Shown here piece after piece: positions 52,728 through 63,070 of a stretch of 64,000 bases of DNA. The translations under genes and the position numbers were made by a program. The notes below the pieces were generated by a model, which saw only the letters and a program-made list of their open reading frames with translations, had not been told where the DNA came from and ran no database searches. Numbering within the stretch: position 1 is the first letter of the stretch; every line of letters starts with the position of its first letter. Origin of the DNA: Candidatus Altimarinota bacterium. GTDB lineage: Bacteria > Patescibacteriota > Gracilibacteria > BD1-5 > UBA6164. The stretch covers positions 62,001-126,000 of the forward strand of contig CALREY010000004.1 of the NCBI GenBank assembly GCA_943356435.1, written 5' to 3'.

Positions 52728-54920
52728 ATGAAAATAGATGTAAGGAATTTTGTGTATGAGAATATTACACCATTTACTTGAGACAGTAGTTTTCTAGTTT
52801 GACCAACGCCAAAAACTAAAAAACTATGGGAAAAATGCATGGAGTTATTGAAAAAAGAGAGGTTGAATAATGGTTTACTAGATGTAGATAATGAAACTAT
52901 TTCTACTATTACAAGCCATAAACCTGGATATATTATAGAAGACTTGGAAGAAATAGTAGGTCTTCAAACTGATGCAGCTCTCAAGAGATCTATTAAACCT
53001 TTTGGTTGAGTTAGAGTGGTGGAATGAGCATTAAAAGAAAAATGATTTGAATTACCAGCAAGAGTTAATGATATTTTTAACTATGCTCAAAATCATAATG
53101 ATGCGGTTTTTAGTGTTTACGATGATGAATCTAGATTGTATAGATCAAATCATATAATTACTGGTTTACCAGATAATTATGCTAGATGAAGAATTATCTG
53201 AGATTATAGAAGATTGGCTTTATATTGAGTAGATGCTTTAATAGAAGCAAAAAAAGAAGATTATAAAACTATTAGCGATCCACTAGACGATGAAAAAATC
53301 AGAAAAAGAGAAGAAATAAGCAAACAAATATGAGCATTAAATGAAATCAAAAAAATGGCAAGCAGTTATGGATATGATGTATCACTTCCAGCAAATAATG
53401 CAAAAGAAGCTGTACAATGGGTGTATTTCGCATACCTATCAGCTATAAAAGAACAAGATTGAGCAGCTATGAGTCTATGAAATGTATCTAGTTTCCTAGA
53501 TATTTATATAGAAGCAGACTTGAAATCAGGATTAATAACAGAAGAAAAAGCTCAAGAATATATAGACCATTTCGTTATGAAATTGAGATTGGTTAGACAT
53601 TTGAGACCTGGAGCATATGATGATATATTTGGTTGAGACCCTACTTGGGTAACCGAATCTATCTGAGGTATGTGGAAAGACGGAAAAACAAAAGTAACTA
53701 AAACATCGTTTAGATTTTTACAAACATTGTACAATCTATGACCTAGTCCAGAACCAAACTTAACAGTATTATGGTCAGAAAATTTACCAGAATGATTCAA
53801 AGAATTTTGTGCAAAAGTATCAATAGATACATCAAGTGTACAATATGAAAATGATGATGTAATGGTACCTTGTAGATGAAGTGATGATTATGGAATAGCT
53901 TGTTGTGTATCTTATCAAGAAATATGAAAGAGAATTCAACATTTTGGTGCTAGATGTAATTGACCAAAAGCTCTACTTTTAGCTATAAATGAATGAAGAG
54001 AAGAAGCACACGGAAAACAAATAATTAATAAAGATTCAATAAAAAATATTAGTTCAGATATTCTTAGCTACGATGAAGTTTATAAGAATTTCAAAACAGC
54101 ATTAAGTGAAGTAGCTAGAGTATATGCTAAAACTATGTATTGTATTCACTACATGCATGATAAATACTATTATGAAAGAGCACAAATGGCTTTTGTAGAC
54201 AGTGATTATGGTGTAGATATTGCTTATGGATTAGCTTGAATTGCTATCATAGCTGATAGTTTATCTGCTATAAAATACGCTAAAGTGCAAGCTATTAGAA
54301 ATGAATTATGAATAGCAACAGATTTCAAGATAGAATGAGAGTACCCTAAATATGGTAATGATGATGATAGAGTAGATAATATAGCAAAAGAAGTAACAGA
54401 ATATTTCTTCAATGAATTAGTAAAATACAAAGCATATAAAAATGCAAATCCAACTCTTTCACTACTTACAATTACTTCAAATGTAATGTACTGAAGCAAT
54501 ACATGAGCAACTCCAGATGGTAGAAAATCAGGTGAAGCATTTGCTCCATGAGCAAATCCAATGCATGGAAGAGACCACAACTGAGCTATAGCATCGCTAA
54601 ATTCAGTATCAAAACTAGATTATAAATATGCTCAAGACGGTATTAGTAATACCTTTTCAATTGTGCCTACAGCATTATGAATAGATGAAACAGAAAGAGT
54701 AGAAAACCTAGTATGATTGATGCAATGATATTTCAAAAAAAGAGCACATCATTTGAATGTAAATGTAATGAACAGAGAAATGTTAATAGATGCATACAAT
54801 AATCCTGAAAAATACCCTCAATTAACTATAAGAGTTTCAGGATATGCAGTAATATTTAACAGATTATCAAAAGCACATCAAAAAGAAGTAATAGAAAGAA
54901 CATTTCATGAGAAAATGTAA
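52728..54920 (+). CDS. pflB: Pyruvate formate-lyase (formate C-acetyltransferase)
   Basis: 730 residues, slightly shorter than E. coli PflB (760). The active-site pair Cys392-Cys393 lies in GIACCVSY and the glycyl-radical site Gly705 in [12 protein letters not shown] near the C-terminus. It splits pyruvate with CoA into acetyl-CoA and formate without oxygen. The radical Gly is GGA, not TGA. First gene of an operon with focA, pflA and an acetyl-CoA synthetase. An ATG at 52685 opens only a 10-codon frame (MNTWGICIIS), perhaps chance. I ruled out anaerobic ribonucleotide reductase because of the CC pair and PFL-specific ends. Confidence 0.96.
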
Positions 54921-54946
54921 AAAATTTAAAACAATAAAAACAAACT

Positions 54947-55765
54947 ATGGATAATTTTTATTCACAAAAAGAAACTTTTGAGAAATTGGTAGATATATGA
55001 GAAAGAAAAGCAAATAAAAAATTGATTGATGTATTAATACTTGGTTTTTTAGCCGGAGCTTATATATGATTTGGATGACAAGTAGCTACAGTAGTAGCAA
55101 CTGGAACTAGTGATCTAATGTGATTCTGAGTAACAAAGATGCTTATGTGATGAGTATTTAGTATAGCTTTGATGTTGGTTATTATAGATTGAGCAGAATT
55201 ATTTACTGGTAATCATTTGATGATTAAGGCTAAAATGAAATGAAGAATTTCATGGAATAGTATGTTCAAAAACTGGTGAATTGTGTATGTTACAAATTTT
55301 ATCTGAGCATTATTTGTAGCTATATTGATTTATTATGCTTGACTTTGGACTCTGTCAGGTGACCATTTATGAATAACAGCATTAAAAATAGCAAATGATA
55401 AAGTAAATATTGATTTCACTGCTGCATTTATTAGATGAATACTATGTAACTGGCTTGTGTGTTTAGCAATATATATTGCTATTTCATCTAAAGATATAGT
55501 ATGAAAAATATTTGGTATATTCTTCCCTATTATGACATTTGTAGCTTGTTCATTTGAGCATAGTATTGCAAATATGTTTTTTATACCAATGGGATTATTA
55601 TTAAAAAATCAGACAGCATTAGTAGCTAGTAGCTGACTTGATCTAACAAATCTGACTTGGTATCATTTCTTTTATTCGAACTTATTACCAGTAACATTGT
55701 GAAATATAATATGATGAGCTGTATTTGTATGATTCTTGTATTACTTAGTAAATAGAAAAAATTAG
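54947..55765 (+). CDS. focA: Formate channel FocA
   Basis: 272 residues, six predicted membrane helices. FNT-family marks are visible: [24 protein letters not shown] and [14 protein letters not shown] (the central His). It releases the formate made by PflB or imports it as pH falls. It lies 26 bp after pflB and 20 bp before pflA. Many membrane-helix glycines are TGA. Stop TAG. Confidence 0.94.
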
Positions 55766-55785
55766 TAGATAAAAATATATATTTT

Positions 55786-56514
55786 ATGTTAAAAATCCAT
55801 TCAATAGAAACATTTTGAGCACACGAATGACCTGGAATCAGGACTGTGTTCTTTTTGCAATGATGTCAATTCAAATGTTTGTATTGTCATAATCCTGATA
55901 CTATTTCAATGAAATGATGAACTGAAATGTCTGATGAAGAGTTACTAAAAATAGTAGAAAACAACAAAATATATTTCGGAAAAAAGGGTTGAGTAACAGC
56001 TTCCGGATGAGAACCAACTCTTCAAGCAAAATGACTAACTTCACTATTTAAAAAATTGAAAAATAGTTGAATAAATACTACTCTAGATACAAATTGATTT
56101 GTATTAAATGAAGATGTAGCAGAATTATTGAAATATACAGATTTAGTACTTCTGGATATCAAGCATATTGATGATAAAAAACATAAAACATTAACATGAC
56201 AAAGTAATAAAAAAACTCTTATTTTCCTAGATTATTTAGAAAAAAATAATATTAAATTTTGGATTAGACATGTGCTGGTTCCTGAATATACTGACAATGA
56301 GGAAGATATAGAAAAATTATGAAAATATTTACAAAAATATAAAAATCTAGAAAGATTAGAGATTCTACCATACCATACTCTGTGAGTATTCAAGTGGAAA
56401 GAATTAAAAATGAAATATGGATTAGAAGGAATAGAACAACCAAATAGAGAAAGTATAGAAAAAACTGTGAATATTTTGAAAAAATATATAAAAAATGTGT
56501 ATGTAAGGGGCTAA
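55786..56514 (+). CDS. pflA: Pyruvate formate-lyase activating enzyme
   Basis: 242 residues. Radical SAM motif CxxxCxxC as Cys27, Cys31, Cys34 in GCQFKCLYCHNPDT, preceded by HSIETFGAHEGPGIRTVFF, nearly the family consensus. GGVTASGGEPTLQ and LDIKHID follow. It uses S-adenosylmethionine and a 4Fe-4S cluster to install the glycyl radical on PflB. Length and motifs are standard. Confidence 0.96.
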
Positions 56515-56560
56515 AAAATCCCCCAATCCCCAGCCTTTCCCCCCAAGGTGGAAAGGAGTA
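56515..56560. repeat. Palindromic element in the pfl operon (left of pair)
   Basis: ATCCCCCAATCCCCAGCC then TTTCCCCCCAAGGTGGAAAGG. Begins right at the pflA stop codon. Confidence 0.8.
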
Positions 56561-56600
56561 GAACAATATTTAATTAAATATTGTTAATATATATTTTGAG

Positions 56601-56645
56601 CTATCCCCTTTCTCCCCTGGGAGGAAAGGGGTAGGGATAGGGGGA
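56601..56645. repeat. Palindromic element in the pfl operon (right of pair)
   Basis: CCCCTTTCTCCCCTGGGAGG then AAAGGGGTAGGGATAGGGGG. It is an inverted relative of the element at 56515, so the pair can form a larger hairpin between pflA and the next gene. Confidence 0.8.
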
Positions 56646-56668
56646 TAAATTAATTCTAAAAACAATAA

Positions 56669-58744
56669 ATGAAAAACAACTTTTTTGATATAAATTCTGT
56701 TGCAATAATATGAGCATCAGAGGCAGCGTGAAAAATATGAAATGATTTACTTAAAAATCTAAAAAATTTCAAATGAAAAAAAATGTGAGTCAATCCTAAA
56801 TGATGACATTTCGAGGATATTACATTTTATGAAAGTATAGAAAAACTACCTTTTATTCCAGATATAGCTGTAATAACTATTCCTGCTAAATTGGTATTAG
56901 ATTCTCTAGAAGAGTGTGGTAAAAAATGAATAAAAAGAGTGATAATTATCTCTGCAGGATTCAAAGAAACTGGAAATGTAGAGTGAGAAGAAGCTATTAT
57001 ATCAATAGCTAAAAAATATGATATGAGAGTATTAGGACCTAACTGTTTAGGTTATATAGATGCACATAAAAATCTAAATCTATCATTTGGTTGAAAAGAA
57101 ATAAATCCATGAAACATAGCCATGATATCTCAGAGTGGAGCCATGGCAGTAGCTCTAACAGATTGGGCAAGTACTATGAATCTGTGATTTTCAAAGATTA
57201 TTTCTATGTGAAATAAATCTGATTTAAATGAAAATGATTTGCTAGAAAACTTGATAGATGATGACAAAACTGATGTGATAGTCGTATATCTAGAAAGTTT
57301 AGAAAATGGTAGAGAATTCTACAATATTACAAAAAAACTTACAAAGAAAAAACCAATTATCCTAGTAAAATCAGGTTTATCTAGTAGAGGTCAAGCAGCA
57401 GCTAGTAGTCATACTGGTGCATTATCATGAGAAAACAAAGTACTAGAAACTGCATTTCGTGATGCAGGAATACATACTACAACGGCACTAGAAGATTTCT
57501 TTTTATGGGCACAAGCATTTTCAAAAAGTGTATGAAAAGATATTCCAGAAAGTTTAGCAATAATCACAAATGCAGGTGGTCCATGAGTGATGGCAACTGA
57601 TCATTGTGAATACAATAATGTAATATTAAAAGATTTTTCAGTAGAACAACAAGCAATATTGAAAACAAATATGCCTGATGCATCAAGTATGAAAAATCCT
57701 ATAGATATTATAGGAGATGCGACTTCAGTGAGATACAAAGATATATTGGAAAATATAGTTAAATTGGATGAAAATGTAGGTATATTATTGTTATTGACAC
57801 CTCAAACTACTACAGATGTAGAAAATATAGCTGGAACTATAATAGATTTCGAAAAACAATATCCAGAATATTATCTAATGGCATCATTTATGTGAGCTAA
57901 ATCAGTCGATTGAGCTAGAAGATTTTTGAGACAAAATGATGTAATAGAATATGATTATCCAAAAAAATGAATCAGAGCATTTTGAGACCTAGTTAAACAA
58001 AAAAAATGGCAAAAAATACCAGTACAGCAAGAAGTAGAAATAATAAAAATAGATGAAAATAAAAAACTAGAAATAGAAACAGAATTACAAAAACAAGAAA
58101 AATTATGTAACTACGAAATAGTTTCAAAGATATTCAAAGCTTATGATGTAGCATTTTTAGAAGATAAATTAGCAAATAGTATAGAAGATGTAGAAAAGAT
58201 ATTTGATGATGCTAAAAACAAATTAGTAGCAAAAATAGCTAGTAAAGATATAGCTCACAAGACTGATTGTGGTTGAGTAGTAGTATGATTGGCTACGAAA
58301 AAAGATGCTATCGATGCTTTTGAATGAATATTAAAAAGTGTGAAATCATTTCATCCAGATGCTCAAATAGACGGAGTAACTTTTCAAGAAATGTTACCTA
58401 AATCAAAAGAAATATTTATATGAATGAAAAGAGATTCTAGTTTCTGAGATTTACTTATTATAGGTATGTGATGAATATTTGTAAATATCTATGAAGATGT
58501 ATACATGAAACTTTCTCCAGTTGGCAAAACTGAAATCAGAGAAATGTTTAGTCACCTGAAATGATATCCAATATTAAATTGAGCTAGATGAGATACTCCT
58601 ATTGATTTCGATAGTTTAGTAGATATTATATTCAAGATTATGTCTATTTTTAGTACATTTAAAGATATTAAAGAAATAGATATAAATCCCGTATTTTCAA
58701 ATGAAAGTGATAGTATAATAGTAGATGCAAAATTTTATTTATAA
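56669..58744 (+). CDS. Acetyl-CoA synthetase (ADP-forming), fused alpha-beta
   Basis: 691 residues. The N-terminal CoA-binding domain starts VAIIGASEAAGKIGNDLL; SQSGAMAVALTDWA and the phospho-His loop SSHTGALSG (His248) follow. The C-terminal ATP-grasp half has KIASKDIAHKTDCGGVVVGL and EIDINPVF. It turns acetyl-CoA, ADP and phosphate into acetate, CoA and ATP. Together with PflB it gives one ATP per pyruvate without acetate kinase, which fits a reduced fermentative metabolism. Several conserved glycines are TGA. A pair of palindromic elements separates it from pflA. Confidence 0.93.
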
Positions 58745-58745
58745 T

Positions 58746-58785
58746 AAAAAAGGAATGTTTTCTTCAAAACATTCCTTTTATTTTT
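58746..58785. terminator. Terminator after the acetyl-CoA synthetase gene
   Basis: AAAAGGAATGTTTT pairs with AAAACATTCCTTTT, followed by ATTTTT. It separates the native operon from the foreign-looking block. Confidence 0.9.
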
Positions 58786-58806
58786 CTCCTTTTTTGAATT
58801 TTGTTT

Positions 58807-59520
58807 TTATTTAAAAAGTGAAAATGTAGAGAAATCTACATCATCACCATAAGGTGGTTGACCAAAAGCTTCCACCCACATTTTTCCTTTGCCTAGTACG
58901 GTGTTTATTTGCCTACCAGAATTTAGTAAACTAGGATTTACTCTTGGGTCAAACTGTTCCATTTCTACACTTAAGAATGGGTAAAAATTATTTATTCCCA
59001 AATCTTTAGCAACATTGTTTCCTCTATCTGCCAAGCAAATTACACTATTGACAAGATCAGGAAGCAAAGCTACTACTTCATGTATGGTAGTTCCTTGATT
59101 TACAATATCTTCAACGATGATGAACTCATCAGCCATAACAAAAAGTGGATTCAATTTTTCAGGTATGAAATGTTTACCATTAGAATTCAACTCTGTCCTA
59201 GCGGTAATAAACTTGATTTTTGGAAACAAAGCATGTAAATAAAATGCTACGGTAGGTGGATACGAAATCGCACCATATGCTGGTCCAATAATCAGAACAT
59301 TTTTAGTATCAGATTTGAAACTCAAACCATTATCCAAAGCATTTTGAGTCATACCACATAAACAATTACTTACTACATTAGCACCTAATGGTGCCAAAGC
59401 CTCTTTGTTTATGTAAGCATTACCTATAAAGCCAGACTTATAGACATAAATATCGTCAGTGGCAATTACAGCATTATCTGCCAATATTTGCTTAAATGTT
59501 TTTAAATTATATACTTCCAC
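58807..59520 (-). CDS. pyrE: Orotate phosphoribosyltransferase
   Basis: 237 residues, somewhat longer than the family norm (~210). The PRPP loop is VEDIVNQGTTIHEV; earlier, VLIIGPAYGAISYPPTVAFY fits the orotate-binding region of type I phosphoribosyltransferases. It starts with GTG behind a strong SD (GGGAGGTATTAAGTG). No in-frame TGA, all glycines GGN, stop TAA. It would make OMP from orotate, and pyrF follows the reaction; 15 bp separate the genes. Assignment leans on that context. Looks imported from a standard-code donor. Confidence 0.82.
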   Translation of the reverse strand: MEVYNLKTFKQILADNAVIATDDIYVYKSGFIGNAYINKEALAPLGANVVSNCLCGMTQNALDNGLSFKSDTKNVLIIGPAYGAISYPPTVAFYLHALFPKIKFITARTELNSNGKHFIPEKLNPLFVMADEFIIVEDIVNQGTTIHEVVALLPDLVNSVICLADRGNNVAKDLGINNFYPFLSVEMEQFDPRVNPSLLNSGRQINTVLGKGKMWVEAFGQPPYGDDVDFSTFSLFK

Positions 59521-59535
59521 TTAATACCTCCCAAA

Positions 59536-60273
59536 TTACATTACAGATTGAATTAAATCATTAATTTTTCTAACAGCATGCAATTGCCCCGTTGCATCCA
59601 ATCCTTCATAAATCGGACGACCAATGACTTGCAGTGTAGATCCAGCTTTGTAGGCAAAATCTGGAGTAGCAATTCGTTTTTGATCACCTGCATCACCGCC
59701 AGGTAAACGTATACCAGGTGTAACATAGATGAAATTTTCAGGTAAATTTGGTTTCAAATATTCCAAATCTAATGCACTACATACAATACCATCCATCCCT
59801 GCGTTTACTGCATCTAAAGCCAATTTCAAAACTTGTCCTTTTTCAGCATTCATACTTGTCAGTATAGTAACCGCTATTATTTTAGGTCTTGGTATTCCCA
59901 ATTTCTGAGATGTTTCTTCGGCACCTTGCAGTGCAGCTTTCATCATCTCAATTTGCCCGGTAGCATGTACATTAAAAATGTTTACACCTGGTTTACTCGC
60001 TAATACCCTTGAAGCATTTTTGATTGTTTCAGGAATATCAAAAATCTTTAAATCCAAAAATATCTTGAGACCATAACTATTTAACAGCTTGAAAACATCA
60101 AAATGACCATAGCTAGAAAAAAACAACTCCATACCAAATTTGGCATAACCAATATTAGTAAATATAGTGTTCAACCTAGTCCTTAATTCCAACTCCAATT
60201 TAGCAGGATCTGTAGCTAAGTCAAATCCATCCAAAGCAGCACAAACATAATCTTTTGCCAATTTTTCACTCAT
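59536..60273 (-). CDS. pyrF: Orotidine 5'-phosphate decarboxylase
   Basis: 245 residues. AALDGFDLATD, then KIFLDLKIFDIPETIKNA (the DxKxxDI catalytic motif), VNIFNVHATG, and FIYVTPGIRLPGGDAGDQKR with QVIGRPIYEG near the end. It turns OMP into UMP. Start: MSEKLAKDY has a clear SD (GGGAGTGTTAAAATG); upstream in-frame codons overlap a terminator and were rejected. No TGA in frame, unlike native genes. It is transcribed before pyrE, 15 bp apart. Confidence 0.93.
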   Translation of the reverse strand: MSEKLAKDYVCAALDGFDLATDPAKLELELRTRLNTIFTNIGYAKFGMELFFSSYGHFDVFKLLNSYGLKIFLDLKIFDIPETIKNASRVLASKPGVNIFNVHATGQIEMMKAALQGAEETSQKLGIPRPKIIAVTILTSMNAEKGQVLKLALDAVNAGMDGIVCSALDLEYLKPNLPENFIYVTPGIRLPGGDAGDQKRIATPDFAYKAGSTLQVIGRPIYEGLDATGQLHAVRKINDLIQSVM

Positions 60274-60373
60274 TTTAACACTCCCATTATAACAAAAAAA
60301 ATATATAAAAAATTTGCAAATACAATATAAAAGAAAAATAGTAATTGTCAATTGAAGTTTTTTGATAAAATTT

Positions 60374-60401
60374 AAGGACCCATTTTTTAAATGGGTCCTT
60401 T
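60374..60401 (-). terminator. Terminator between the His-rich gene and pyrF
   Basis: AAGGACCCATTT pairs with AAATGGGTCCTT, just after the TAA at 60404 on the minus strand. Confidence 0.85.
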
Positions 60402-60403
60402 GT

Positions 60404-60961
60404 TTAATGCTTATCCTTCTCATGCATAAAGTCTTTTAGACTAGTATTAGAAGGATCTACTACTGTTTCTGGCTTAACATCTACATGTTCTGCTTCAGAT
60501 TGTTTATCTCCATGTTCAGTTTTATTATCTGTATCATGTGATGTACCGTGATCTGAAGAATGTTCAGTACCATGTTCTGCACCATGTCCTGCAGCATGAG
60601 AAGTATGACCTCCATGCCCTATGATATTCTCTACAATCTCATAAGCTACATGCACTGAAATTATCGAGCTATTTAATCCAAGGAAAATAAAAACAACCTT
60701 GAGAAAAGTTTTTTTGCTTTTGTATTCATCATACTCTATAAAATTCATATGATACTTGAACTTGTACAAAGCATACATAAAAACAATTATGCCCATTGCA
60801 GGCAAAGATAGAATCAGGAACAATTCTATGTATGCATCTTGGTGGAACTCCATTAGAGTAATTTCCATTGCGAGAAATAACAAGTAAATCAGAGTAATTT
60901 TTGTATGATTTTTGAATAAATCACTAAACACCATTAGCAAAAATTTTAATATTTGAATCAT
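60404..60961 (-). CDS. Membrane protein with histidine-rich tail
   Basis: 185 residues. Three to four membrane helices in the first ~120 residues, then a tail with about 15 His in 60 residues (GHGGHTSHAAGHGAEHGTEH), ending DFMHEKDKH. The tail may bind Zn, Ni or Cu. Strong SD (GGAGGATCTAAATG). No in-frame TGA. It is in the same block as pyrE-pyrF. Family not recognised. Confidence 0.72.
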   Translation of the reverse strand: MIQILKFLLMVFSDLFKNHTKITLIYLLFLAMEITLMEFHQDAYIELFLILSLPAMGIIVFMYALYKFKYHMNFIEYDEYKSKKTFLKVVFIFLGLNSSIISVHVAYEIVENIIGHGGHTSHAAGHGAEHGTEHSSDHGTSHDTDNKTEHGDKQSEAEHVDVKPETVVDPSNTSLKDFMHEKDKH

Positions 60962-61067
60962 TTAGATCCTCCATTTTGTTTTTGTTTCAGTTGCGGGATT
61001 ATAAAATTAAATATCAATAAGTCAATTTAATTAATAATTTATTTGCAATTTTGTCTGTTTTCAATAT

Positions 61068-61736
61068 TTAAAATCCTAATAATCCTAATTGCCAAATAAG
61101 CAATAAAAATACTGAAGAAACAGAAATAACTAATATTTTTTGAGTTTTCCAATAATGTGCTATCTGTTTGTATTTCCATATAAATAGTACAATAGGAATA
61201 GAAATATAAAGAAGAACATCATAACCTATAGAATCAATCAAATGAAAGATAGGTTCTATTAAAAAATTCATCACAAATGCAATAAGGATAAATATAGCTT
61301 CATAACGAAAAAAATCTTTCCACTCAATCGAAAATTCTCTTTTATATTTCAAAGTCATATAAATAAGAGAATAAATTGAATTAATTAATAAAAACAATAT
61401 CAATCCATGTAAAAAATGAATTTCTTCTTCAAGCATTTCAAACAATTCTGCAAATACCAATACAATTGCTACAAGCAAATTTGAAAAAGTGCCAATTGTG
61501 AGAAAGATTTGAAAAAATCTTTTGTACTTATCCATTACAACTATTGGTTTAAAATAATCCCAAATAGATAAAAATACGGACAAGGTTAAAACCAATTCAA
61601 GTTCTACTTGATCATGGAAATAATGTTGCAATCCAATTAAATCAAATATATTGTGCATAAATTGTGTGATTAAACCTAACATTACGAATAATTTACACAT
61701 TCCAAAACACATTACTCTAAAATTTCTAAATAACAT
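61068..61736 (-). CDS. Multi-pass membrane protein
   Basis: 222 residues with six or seven predicted membrane helices (VELELVLTLSVFLSIW, FLTIGTFSNLLVAIVLVFAE, FLHGLILFLLINSIYSLIYM) and few charged loops. SD CCGGAGATTATTTTATG. No in-frame TGA; three or more Trp are TGG. First gene of the foreign-looking block in transcription order, 106 bp before the His-rich gene. No family recognised. Confidence 0.7.
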   Translation of the reverse strand: MLFRNFRVMCFGMCKLFVMLGLITQFMHNIFDLIGLQHYFHDQVELELVLTLSVFLSIWDYFKPIVVMDKYKRFFQIFLTIGTFSNLLVAIVLVFAELFEMLEEEIHFLHGLILFLLINSIYSLIYMTLKYKREFSIEWKDFFRYEAIFILIAFVMNFLIEPIFHLIDSIGYDVLLYISIPIVLFIWKYKQIAHYWKTQKILVISVSSVFLLLIWQLGLLGF

Positions 61737-62055
61737 AAAATAATCTCCGGAAATTGTTTATAAAAATTATTTATATCTATTCTAGTAATAAAATATATAT
61801 AAATAATTTCCTATTGTTTGTTTTTGTTTTTCATTTTCATCTATAGATAAAAACTAAACTATATATTCTATGATTTTATAAAAAATGTCAAGTCGGATTT
61901 TAATGTATTTTTTAAGTACTTTTTAAATAGTTTTTATAAAAAAAAATAATAATTTAAAACTTAATTTTGACATTTTAAAATATAATTTGATTATTTTCAC
62001 TAAAAGATTAAAATTCACCAGTATTTTTAAATACTCTTATTCTTTAATTAAAGAA
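61737..62055. other. Intergenic region between divergent genes
   Basis: AT-rich stretch with no gene, repeat element or clear hairpin. TTGACA at 61967-61972 and GATTAT at 61989-61994 (16 bp apart) could drive the plus-strand ATP-grasp gene. It marks the right edge of the TGA-free block. Confidence 0.5.
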
Positions 62056-62958
62056 ATGATGAAAATTTGGATATTAGATAAAGAAAAAAGCAAAGAATCA
62101 AACTGAATAAAAAAACTGCTAGAAGAATGATTGAATAAATGATTAAATATAGAGTTTGTAGCAGTTGAAGACATAGAATTGGTTATCAATGCTGAATTAG
62201 ATGAAAAACTATTTATAAAAAATCAAAAAGTAAAACTTCCTGATATAGTAATACCTAGAATGGATAATTCATATCAAATAAAATCTATAATAGATTTTAT
62301 GGAAAATCAAGGTATAAATATAATCAACTCAAATAAATCTAGATTACTTGCTAATGATAAATTTTTATCACTACAAAAACTAGCAGCAAATAGAATCCCA
62401 GTACCGAAAACAATGCTATTAAAATGAATACCAAGTATAGAATTCGTAGAAAAACAATTAAGTTATCCAATAATAATTAAAAAACTTGATTGACATGCTG
62501 GTAAATGAATAATAAAAGTAAACAATAATCAAGAATTGGAAGATATTCTAGAAATGCTTGAAGAAAGTTTATCTAGACTAAATAACAATCTAATAGTTCA
62601 AGAATATATCTGAGAAAAAGCAGGTCAAGATTTGAGAATATTTTTAGTATGAGGTAGAATAGTGTGATCTATGCTAAGAAAAGGTAAAGAATGAGATTTC
62701 AAAGCAAATTTTTCATGAGGATGATCTGTATATGCTCACGAATTGAATGAAACAGAAGAGATTTTGGCAGTAGAAGCTGCAAATATTATATGACTAGACA
62801 TAGCATGAGTAGACTTACTATTTGATAAAGATAGTGGTTACAAAATATGTGAAGTAAATGCATCTCCAGGCTGGAAAGGTTTAGAACAAGCAACAGGAGT
62901 GAATATAGCAGGTGAAATCATCAATTATATAGTGAGAAGATATAATATAAATGTGTAG
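62056..62958 (+). CDS. RimK-like ATP-grasp ligase
   Basis: 300 residues starting MMKIWILDKEKSKESN. ATP-grasp signs: NDKFLSLQKLAANRIPVPKT, PIIIKKLDGHAGKGI, VQEYIGEKAGQDLRIFLVGG, FSGGGSVYAHEL and ICEVNASPGWKGLEQATG. This is the RimK/glutathione-synthetase-like group that adds glutamate or a related amino acid to a protein or cofactor (for example ribosomal protein S6 or F420). Substrate unknown. A second ATG follows at once; either can start. Confidence 0.88.
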
Positions 62959-62961
62959 AAC

Positions 62962-63035
62962 AACAGACCACCCCCTTAAATATTAACAAGGCAACAGACC
63001 ACCCCCTAGCCCCCTCCTTACTAAGGAGGGGGGAA
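62962..63035. repeat. Palindromic element, partly duplicated
   Basis: ACAGACCACCCCCT occurs at 62963 and again at 62993; the second copy continues AGCCCCCTCCTTACTAAGG then AGGGGGG. The first is a truncated unit. Confidence 0.9.
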
Positions 63036-63070
63036 TACTACAAAAATAATAATTAATTAATTTAAAAAAT

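Noticed and set aside
52728-54920. Anaerobic ribonucleotide reductase instead of PflB
   Set aside because: The adjacent Cys pair ACCVSY, RVSGYAV end and FocA/PflA neighbours are specific to pyruvate formate-lyase.
60273-60423. Longer pyrF start 50 codons upstream
   Set aside because: It would run through the terminator at 60374 and ignores the SD in front of MSEKLAKDY.
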